Made by a program: the position numbers and the translations under genes. DNA of 64,000 nucleotides from Agromyces sp. H66. GTDB taxonomy: Bacteria > Actinomycetota > Actinomycetes > Actinomycetales > Microbacteriaceae. Shown piece after piece: positions 1 through 6,584 of this stretch (position 1 is the stretch's first letter; each line of letters starts with the position of its first letter). The notes beneath the pieces were generated by a model. The model had not been told where the DNA came from. It saw only the letters and a list, made by a program, of their open reading frames with translations, and did not search any database. The DNA is taken from positions 434,001 to 498,000 of the forward strand of contig NZ_SJZG01000001.1 of assembly GCF_004959775.1 (NCBI RefSeq), written 5' to 3'.

Positions 1-306
1 GACCGGGGTCGGGGCGTTGTCGGCGCCGACGAGCACCGTCGGGTGGTCGGCCTCGAGGACCGTCGGCCGGCGGTGCTCCATCTCCTGCTTGGCGCCGTAG
101 AAGCCGTGGATGACCGAGCGGTTGTGGGTCCCCTTGAGCCAGGTGTTCTCGGCGCGGAACTGGAACTGGGCGATCTCCGGGTCGCTCTTCACGACGTCCA
201 GCGTCGCGAAGAGTGCCGTCGTGTCGACGCCGTTGCGGACGCCCGACTGCGGCGCGGTCGCCTCGGCGGTGTCCACGGTCTCGGTGGTGATGGTGTCGGT
301 GGTCAT
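1..306 (-). CDS. OsmC family protein, N-terminal part (runs off the window)
   Basis: The first 102 codons are present; the rest lies beyond the left edge. The visible part has an Ala/Thr-rich start, then NGVDTTALFATLDVVKSDP, GTHNRSVIHGFYGAKQEMEHR and VLVGADNAPTPV, the usual N-terminal half of OsmC/Ohr-fold proteins of the 'OsmC family' type in actinobacteria. Members reduce organic hydroperoxides with two cysteines, which lie further downstream and cannot be checked here. The ATG is preceded by GAGGAGAACACC, a good ribosome binding site. The family call is firm; the peroxidase role is inferred. Confidence 0.82.
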   Translation of the reverse strand, partial: MTTDTITTETVDTAEATAPQSGVRNGVDTTALFATLDVVKSDPEIAQFQFRAENTWLKGTHNRSVIHGFYGAKQEMEHRRPTVLEADHPTVLVGADNAPTPV

Positions 307-397
307 GGTGTTCTCCTCGGTTCGGTGTGTTGTTCGGTGGTAGGTGTTCGGTGGTGCGGTCGGCCGGCAGGCGCCGCGGCGGCCGTGACGAGGTCCG

Positions 398-517
398 TCA
401 CGGCATCCGCATGCGGTCGACGGGCATCCGGCGGAATCCGTCGGTGGCGACCGCGCGCACGGTGGCGCCGATCGCGGCGAGGGCCAGGAGGCCCACGATG
501 GTCTCTGCGATGAACAT
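398..517 (-). CDS. very small single-pass membrane protein
   Basis: A 39-residue reading frame with one hydrophobic stretch (about residues 3-22, ETIVGLLALAAIGATVRAV) followed by a polar tail, ATDGFRRMPVDRMRMP. Small actinobacterial proteins with a short transmembrane helix and a D-G-[YF]-x-R-x-P-x-x-R tail are familiar to me as a conserved family of unknown function, and this one fits. No clear Shine-Dalgarno sequence precedes the ATG. It lies upstream of the OsmC gene on the same strand and diverges from the large regulator. It could be chance coding; the tail motif is the main argument for a gene. Confidence 0.5.
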   Translation of the reverse strand: MFIAETIVGLLALAAIGATVRAVATDGFRRMPVDRMRMP

Positions 518-563
518 GTCGACGACGGTACGGATGCCGCATTCCCGCGCCCTTCCCGGCGGA

Positions 564-584
564 GGGAAGGATCGGGGAAGGATC
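564..584. promoter_or_regulatory. tandem GGGAAGGATC sites, 11-bp period, upstream of the SARP-like gene
   Basis: GGGAAGGATC occurs at 564-573 and again at 575-584, so the repeat unit is one helical turn (11 bp). SARP regulators are known to bind short direct repeats spaced by one turn, so this is a candidate operator of the neighbouring SARP-like protein. Related copies, reading CCTTCCC and GGGAAGGATG, occur just after that gene. A GATAAT element that could serve as its -10 box is at 633-638. Confidence 0.5.
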
Positions 585-682
585 CGTGACGCCGCGCGAC
601 CGCCCGGGCTATCGCTCCGCGGCCGTGGAGACGATAATTCCTCACAGGCGGACGACCCGATCGCCGTGGAGGTCGATGAGCC

Positions 683-3600
683 GTGCCCGACGTCAGGATC
701 GAGCTGTTGGGACGTTTCGACGTACTCATCGACGGCACGGTCACCGCGGCCGGCACCATGGGGCGCCGCCACGCCTCCGCCCTGCTCAAGCTGCTCGCCC
801 TCGCGCCCGGTCACGCCATGCACCGCGAACGCCTGCTCGATGTGCTGTGGCCCGAGGACGACCCCGAGACGGCCCTCCCCAAGCTCCACAAGGCGGCCCA
901 CTTCGCGCGGCGGGCGTGCGATCACCTCGATGCCGTGGTCTTCCGCGGCGACCTGGTGCAGCTGTTCCCCGGCATCGAGGTCGTCGTGGATGCGGAGCGG
1001 TTCGAGGGCCTCGCGCGCCGCGCCCTCGAGTTGCACGACTCGGCGTCGGCTCGCATGGCGCTCACGATCTACCGCGGCGAGCTCCTCCCCGAAGAGCGCT
1101 ACGAGGAATGGGCCGAGTCCGACCGCGGCCGACTCGCCGACCTGCACCTGCAACTCCTGCGACTCGCCGAGCGCTGGGAGGAACTCGTCGCGCTCGACCC
1201 GAGCGACGAGCTCGCCCACATCGAGGTCATGCGGCGGCATCTGGCCGCGGGCGACCGGCACGCGGCGTTGCGTCAGTTCGAACGCCTCGATCGGGCGCTC
1301 CGGCGCGAACTCGGCGTGGCGCCGAGTGACGAGGCGATGCGGCTGCGTGCCCGGGCCCTCGCCGATGAGATGGTCGCGCCTGCCCGGCGCGTCGACGCCG
1401 AGGCGCCGTTCCTCGGTCGTGAGCAGCATGTGGCGCTCATCGACGAGCTCCTCGGCGACGCCGAGGCCGGTCGCGAGCGCGTCGCGATCGTGACCGGGGC
1501 GCCGGGGGTCGGCAAGTCGACACTGCTCGCGACATGGCGCCGGACGGCGGAGGAGCGCGGCTTCCGCATCGCGGCCGGCAGCGCCGTGCCGGCCGAGGGC
1601 TCGTGGCCGTACGCGCCCGTGACCGAGGCGATCGCCGACCTCTGCCGGCGGAATCCGTCGCTCGTCGAGCGCCTCGACGCGCCGTTCCGCGAGGAGATCG
1701 AGCGGGTCATGGCGTCGCTGCCGTCGCCGTGGTCGGGCGCCGACGCGCACCAGCGCCTGCTCGTGGCCGCTGCAGCGCTCTTCCGGCTCGCGGCATCCGA
1801 TGGCGGCGTGTTCCTGGTCATCGACGACCTCCACGACGCCGACGAGGCGAGCCTGCGCCTCGTGCGCTACCTGGTCAGGGTCCTGCACGGCGAGCGCGCG
1901 GTGCTCGCGTTCGGCGTGAAGGCACCGCCCCTGCCGGCGGAGGTCGTCGAACTCTGCCACAGCCTGCGCACGCGGTTCGGGGCGGTGTCGGTGGAGCTCG
2001 GTCCCCTCGGGCGCGCCGCCGTCGAGGCGATCGTGCGCGCTCGACTTCCCGACGCCGACGACGAGACGGTGGACCGCATCGCCGAGGTCTCGCTGGGGAT
2101 CCCGTACGCGGTGGCGGAGCTGACGCGTCGCGCGGCCGAGGACCCCGACTGGGAACGGCACACCGACGAGGACGCCGTCGCGAGCATCCCGCCGGCGACG
2201 CTCGCCGCGCTGCAGCGGCTCGCAGTGCTCGGCGCGGCCTTCGACACCGACGACGTCGTCGCGGCCGGCGGTGGCGACGAAGCGGCGGCGTACGGGCTCC
2301 TCGATGACGCCCTCGCCTCCGGCGTGATCGAGCGCACCGAATCCGGATACCGGTTCCGTCACGCCATGGTGCGCGAGGCCGTGCTGGCGGGCCTGCCGGC
2401 GCACCGGCTGCGGCCGGTGCATCGCGAGATCGGCGAGAACCTCGCTGCTGCCGGCGCCTCGCCCGCACGGGTCGGTCACCATCTGCTCGAAGCGGGGGAT
2501 GCGGCGCGAGCCGTGCCCTACCTCCTCGACGCGGCGGAGGCCGAGGCTGCGATCGGCGCCTATCGCGACGCGCTCGCGCTGATCGAGCGCATTCGCGACG
2601 CCGCCGTCGGCGACGATCGGCAGCGCCTGCTGCGACTGCGCGCCGACCTGCTGCAGGCGATCGGCGACGTCCGGGCCGTGGCGGCATACCGGGAGGCGCT
2701 CGAGAAGGCCACCCCGGCCGACGCGCGCATCCTGCGCGCCCGGATGTCGCGCGCCGCGCTCACCGCCGGCGACCTCGAGACGGCGGCTGCGGCGATCCGG
2801 GGCCTCGAGGCGACGGACCGGCCCGAGGACGACGAGATCCTCCTCGCACAGGCGAACGTGGCGTTCTTCGGGGGCGACGTGGACGGCGCCTGGGCGATCG
2901 CCCAGAGGGCGCAGGAGCGCGTGCTCGCCGGCGAGCGCTCCTGGCGCGTGCTCGACCTCATCGCGCTGCAGGGACTGCTCGCGCACAATCGCGGCGAGTG
3001 GTTCGACCGCATCCGCACCGAGCTGCGCAACCTGCGGTCGAGCCCCGAGGTGGCGAACGCGGTGTTCGACGGCTACCTGTGCGCGGCGGAGTACCTGCTG
3101 TACGGGCCGACGCCGTACCGCGACGTCATCGAGCTGGCGGCGGGTCTCCGCGAGACCGCGGAGAAGGCGGGCGCACTGCGCGCGGTCGCGTTCGCCCGGA
3201 CGCTCACCGGCGAGGCCGCGCTCCTCTCGGGCGACCTGCCGCTCGCTCGGCAGGAGCTCACCGAATCAGCCGAACTCCACCATGAACTGGGCGCGAACGC
3301 CGGCGAGGCCCATTGCCTGGAACGCCTCGCCGAGATCGAGCTGTACGAGGGGAATCGCGCGGAGGCTGCGTCTGCTCGACCGGGCGCTGCCGCTGGCTCG
3401 CTGGTCGGTCATCGCCTTGCACCTGCTCCAGCGGGTGTACGGGTCTATGGTGCTCGCCGCCGAGAACGACGAGGAAGCGGCCGACGTCATCGATCGTGCC
3501 GAGGCGACCATGGGCGCCGATGACCAGTGCAGCTTCTGCACGGTGATGTTCGCGGTTCCCGCCATGATCGGGCTCGCCCGTGCCGGCGACCTCGATCGGG

Positions 3601-3836
3601 CGCGACGTTACCGCGAGATCGCCGATGCGTCGTCGCAACTCTGGAACGGCACGGCATGGCAGGCGGCGTTCGACGAGGCGAAGGCGCACCTCGCCCGCGC
3701 CGAGGGCGACGCGGCGGCGGAGCGGCTCGCGGCTCGTGCGGCCCGCGCCTTCGATCGGTCGGGTCAACCGCTGGATGCCGCTCGGTGTCGGGCGCTCGCC
3801 GACGAACTCGCGGCGGAGGCGGCGCTCCTTCCCTGA
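683..3836 (+). CDS. BTAD/AAA (SARP-like) transcriptional regulator, apparent frameshift near the 3' end
   Basis: A large AfsR/SARP-type regulator of about 1050 residues if read through. Residues 1-110 form an OmpR-like winged helix. A bacterial transcriptional activation domain (BTAD) follows to about 230, and an AAA/NACHT-like ATPase from about 243 with Walker A GAPGVGKS (272-279) and a Walker B-like VFLVIDDLHDAD. The C-terminal half is helical and TPR-like. The GTG start follows GGAGGT with a 9-nt spacer. The reading frame that carries the homology changes at about 3362-3368: ELYEGNRAE continues as LRLLDRALPLARW in another frame and runs on to the TGA at 3834. One surplus base (or two missing) explains this. 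It may be a sequencing error, a true mutation or, less likely, programmed shifting. Without the shift the protein ends at 3523 with an unrelated tail. Confidence 0.8.
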
Positions 3837-3884
3837 TCCGCTCCTTCCCTGATCCTTCCCCGGCCGGGTCATCGGGAGGGAAGG
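3824..3884. repeat. tandem 16-bp repeat plus inverted CCTTCCC/GGGAAGG elements
   Basis: GCTCCTTCCCTGATCC is repeated exactly at 3824-3839 and 3840-3855. The first copy holds the stop codon of the SARP-like gene. A further CCTTCCC (3854-3860) can pair with GGGAAGG (3878-3884) across a GC-rich loop. The core resembles the GGGAAGGATC pair upstream of the regulator, so these may be regulator-binding sites for the next gene, a transcription terminator, or both. Confidence 0.5.
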
Positions 3885-3939
3885 ATGCGTCGGCAGCATG
3901 TCGTCTCGAGGGCGCACCGCCCGAGACGAAAGGACTGTC

Positions 3940-4134
3940 ATGAACGACGCACTGGGGATGTACCTGGTCATCAAGGCCGAGCACGAGGCTGTGTTGGCCG
4001 AGTTCGCCGAGCGGAGGCGCAGGCGGGGTCTGCCCCGTGCAGCCAGCCGTACGCGGGAAGGTTCGGCCGCCGCGAACTGGCTGCGTCGACTGTGGCGATC
4101 CGGGCATCCGGATGCCGCGCCGACCACGAGCTGA
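3940..4134 (+). CDS. small basic protein of unknown function
   Basis: 64 residues beginning MNDALGMYLVIKAEHEAVLAE. An N-terminal amphipathic helix leads into an arginine-rich middle (ERRRRRG) and a tail with NWLRRLWR. I do not recognise a family. The ATG follows a GAAAGGA site with a 7-nt spacer. A hairpin with 7-bp arms (CGTCTCG 3902-3908, CGAGACG 3922-3928) lies just before the ribosome binding site, and the GGGAAGGATG element lies upstream of that, so it may be a target of the preceding SARP-like regulator. An upstream in-frame ATG at 3898 has no ribosome binding site and would run through the hairpin, so I prefer 3940. Confidence 0.6.
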   Translation: MNDALGMYLVIKAEHEAVLAEFAERRRRRGLPRAASRTREGSAAANWLRRLWRSGHPDAAPTTS

Positions 4135-4151
4135 GCTCCGGAGTCGGTTCT

Positions 4152-4190
4152 ACAAGAACTGTTGTGCAAGAAATGTTGCAGAGCTACGAT
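4152..4190 (+). promoter_or_regulatory. leaderless promoter with two tandem operator dyads for the ArsR gene
   Basis: Two adjacent 14-bp dyads, ACAAGAACTGTTGT (4152-4165) and GCAAGAAATGTTGC (4166-4179), share the pattern RCAAGAAMTGTTGY. They overlap a -35 box TTGTGC (4162-4167), 17 bp before a -10 box TACGAT (4185-4190). The ArsR ATG is 6 nt after the -10 box, so its mRNA should be leaderless. A repressor bound here would cover the -35 box, as expected for ArsR self-repression. Confidence 0.72.
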
Positions 4191-4196
4191 GACGGC

Positions 4197-4775
4197 ATGG
4201 CCGAACACCGGAACTCCATCGACCTGCACGACCCGGGGCCTATGCGCGCCCTCGCGCACCCGCTGCGCCTCAAGATCCTCGGCCTGCTCCGGGTCGAGGG
4301 GCCGCAATCGGTGAGCATGCTCGCCGAGGCGACGGGCGCGGCATCCGGGTCCATCAGCTATCACGTCTCGACCCTGGCGAAGCACGGGTTCGTCCTCCCT
4401 GCTCCCGAGCGCGAGCGCGACGGCCGCGAACGCTGGTGGCGTGCGGCGCACGAGATCACCCGCACGAGCGCCGTGGAGTTCCTCGACGATCCCGAACGGC
4501 GCGAGGCATCCGATGCCATGCGCCGTGCCGTGATCGACGCGTACCACCGCGAACTGCTCGATGCCCTCGAAGCCGAACACGACCTCGACCCCGAGTGGGT
4601 CTCGGCATCCGACTCCAGCGACGGTGCCGCCCAGCTCACGCTCGACGAGTTCCGCGAGCTCACCGCCGACCTCGAGGCCATACACGAGAAGTGGTGGGCA
4701 CGCGGCCGCGAGCCGCGACCGGGCACCCGATCCGTGCGATGGATCACCCACAGCTTCCCGAGGCCCGGGCGATGA
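4197..4775 (+). CDS. ArsR-type winged-helix transcriptional regulator
   Basis: 192 residues. Residues about 10-95 form the winged helix: MRALAHPLRLKILGLLRVEG, the recognition-helix region SMLAEATGAASGSISYHVSTL, and a wing leading to RERWWRA. The C-terminal half is helical, as in the ArsR/HTH_20 proteins that often accompany MFS exporters. No metal-binding cysteines are visible, so a metal sensor is unlikely. The ATG at 4197 sits 6 nt behind a -10 box; an in-frame ATG at 4173 lies inside the operator and was rejected. The stop overlaps the start of the MFS gene by 4 nt, so the pair is co-translated and the regulator probably represses both. Confidence 0.88.
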   Translation: MAEHRNSIDLHDPGPMRALAHPLRLKILGLLRVEGPQSVSMLAEATGAASGSISYHVSTLAKHGFVLPAPERERDGRERWWRAAHEITRTSAVEFLDDPERREASDAMRRAVIDAYHRELLDALEAEHDLDPEWVSASDSSDGAAQLTLDEFRELTADLEAIHEKWWARGREPRPGTRSVRWITHSFPRPGR

Positions 4776-6127
4776 GCGCCGAGGCCGTCGATATCCCGGG
4801 CTCGCTCGCCGAGTCCGTCGAGGCGGACCCACGCCCGCGCCGGCGTTTGCCGATCCTCGCGCTCTTCGCGGCGCAGTTCTTCTCGCTCTCGGGCAACGCC
4901 ATCGCCCTCGTGGCCATCCCGATCATCGCGCTCATGGAGACCGGATCGGCGCTCGCCGCGGGCGTCGCTGGAATGTTCGCGACCGTGCCGCTCGTCGTCG
5001 GCGGCGCGCTCGGCGGCGTGCTCGTCGACCGATTCGGCTACCGCACGTCGAGCATCGTGGCGGATGTCGCGAGCGCCATCACGGTGCTCGCCATCCCGGC
5101 GCTCGCCGCGACCGTCGGCCTGTCGTTCGGCGCCCTGCTGGCGCTCGTCTTCCTCGGGGGACTCCTCGACGCACCAGGCGACACCGCGAAGACCGTGCTC
5201 ATGCCCGACCTCGCCGCCCTCGCACGGATGCCGCTCGCCCGCGCTGCGGGCGCGCAGTCGACCGTGCAGCGCACGGCGACGATGATCGGCGGGGGAGCCG
5301 CAGGCGCGCTCGTCGCCATCGCCGGGCCGATGCCCGCCCTCGTCGTCGATGCGGCCGGGTTCGCGCTGTCGGCACTGCTCGTCACGGTGCTGGTGCCGCG
5401 CCGCTCGTCGTCGCGCGTTCCCGACGGGTCGTCGCACGAGTCCGAGCCGATGCGCGGCGGCTTTGTGGCCGGCATCCGCTTCATCGCGCGCACGCCCCTG
5501 CTCGGTGCGATCGTCCTGCTCGTGACCCTGACGAACGCGATCGACGCGGCGGGCATCATGGTGCTGAAGCCCGTGTACGCGGCGCGCGTGCTCGGCGACC
5601 CGGCAGTGCTCGGGTTCATGGTCGGATGCTTCGCCGGCGGCGCCCTCGTCGGCTCCGCGCTCTTCGGCCTGATCGCGCACCGCTGGTCGGGGCGGGTGAT
5701 GTTCGCGACGTGCTTCGTGCTCGCCGGGACCCCGCCCTACCTCTCGATGGCGCTCGGTGCCCCCCTGTCCGTGCTGCTGCCGGTGCTCGTGCTCTCCGGC
5801 CTGGCGGCCGGTGCGCTCAATCCGATGATGTCGACGGCCATGTACGGGCAGGTTCCCGACGGCATGCGCGCCCGCGTGTTCGGTGCCACCACCGCGGGCG
5901 TCGCCGCCGCGATGCCGGTCGGCGCGTTGGCCGGCGGATTCGCGGTCGAGCAGTTCGGACTCCTGCCGACCCTCGCGGTGTGCGGACTGCTCTACGCCAT
6001 GCTCGGGGCGAGTCCGTTCCTGATCCGCGCATTCTCCGGGCTGACGGCGGCGCGCACGCACGGCTCTGGAGGCGCACAGAAGACGCCGGCCGCGGCGTCC
6101 GGCCCGCTCGCCGACACCACCGCGTGA
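4772..6127 (+). CDS. MFS transporter (probable drug efflux type)
   Basis: 451 residues with about 12 hydrophobic segments. GGVLVDRFGYRTSS between helices 2 and 3 matches MFS motif A. The layout (short cytoplasmic N-terminus, loop SSSRVPDGSSHESEP in the middle, Ala-rich polar C-terminus) resembles the MFS/enterobactin-exporter-like group commonly coupled to ArsR-type repressors in actinobacteria. It should sit in the cytoplasmic membrane and use the proton gradient. The ATGA overlap with the regulator gene places it in the same operon, under the tandem dyads. The substrate cannot be told from sequence. Confidence 0.87.
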   Translation: MSAEAVDIPGSLAESVEADPRPRRRLPILALFAAQFFSLSGNAIALVAIPIIALMETGSALAAGVAGMFATVPLVVGGALGGVLVDRFGYRTSSIVADVASAITVLAIPALAATVGLSFGALLALVFLGGLLDAPGDTAKTVLMPDLAALARMPLARAAGAQSTVQRTATMIGGGAAGALVAIAGPMPALVVDAAGFALSALLVTVLVPRRSSSRVPDGSSHESEPMRGGFVAGIRFIARTPLLGAIVLLVTLTNAIDAAGIMVLKPVYAARVLGDPAVLGFMVGCFAGGALVGSALFGLIAHRWSGRVMFATCFVLAGTPPYLSMALGAPLSVLLPVLVLSGLAAGALNPMMSTAMYGQVPDGMRARVFGATTAGVAAAMPVGALAGGFAVEQFGLLPTLAVCGLLYAMLGASPFLIRAFSGLTAARTHGSGGAQKTPAAASGPLADTTA

Positions 6128-6131
6128 ACGG

Positions 6132-6503
6132 TCAGCCCACGAGCCTCGCGCAGTCGATGCAGAGGGTGGCGGTCGGACGCGCGTCGAGCCGGGCGACGGC
6201 GATGCGCTTGCCGCACCGTGCGCAGACGCCGTAGCTGCCGTCGGCGATGCGGGAGAGTGCGCGGTCGACCTCGGCGAGCTCGGCCTTCACGTCGGCGAGC
6301 ACGGCCGTGCGCTGCGACCACTCCTGGGTCATGGTCGGGCCCTCGGGGTCGTGCTCATCGTCGGCCGTGGCATCCGATCTCGCGGTGCGCACCTCGGCCA
6401 TCGCGTCGTCGAACTCGGCCAGCCGCTCCTCGGCGTCGGCGCGCTCCGCGCGGAGTCGTGCCTCGAACCGTGCGAGCTGCGTCGGGGTCATCGTCGCCGT
6501 CAT
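6132..6503 (-). CDS. TraR/DksA-family C4 zinc-finger protein
   Basis: 123 residues: an N-terminal helical hairpin (about 8-85, rich in Ala, Arg and Glu) and a C-terminal zinc finger with Cys94-x2-Cys97 and Cys115-x2-Cys118. This is the DksA/TraR fold, which in other bacteria reaches into the RNA polymerase secondary channel. The hairpin tip lacks an obvious DxxDxA motif, so classical DksA activity is uncertain; such short proteins are common in actinobacteria and poorly understood. A G-rich site precedes the ATG. Its end faces the MFS gene 4 nt away, with no room for a separate terminator. Confidence 0.85.
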   Translation of the reverse strand: MTATMTPTQLARFEARLRAERADAEERLAEFDDAMAEVRTARSDATADDEHDPEGPTMTQEWSQRTAVLADVKAELAEVDRALSRIADGSYGVCARCGKRIAVARLDARPTATLCIDCARLVG

Positions 6504-6572
6504 CTCGCCCCCCCTTCCGGTTCAGAGCATGTTACGCCAGTGGCATCCGGACGCCATGTCACACGCGGGAAC

Positions 6573-6578
6573 TACGAT
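6573..6578 (+). promoter_or_regulatory. leaderless -10 element of dnaX
   Basis: TACGAT is followed by 6 nt and then the GTG start of dnaX, the same geometry as the other leaderless starts in this window. No convincing -35 box is visible. Confidence 0.5.
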
Positions 6579-6584
6579 TGATGC

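Noticed and set aside
398..2986. An 862-codon open frame on the minus strand opposite the SARP-like gene
   Set aside because: It is the mirror of a clearly coding GC-rich gene, with a composition rich in Arg, His and Ala and no domain. Only its last 39 codons (from 517) look like a gene.
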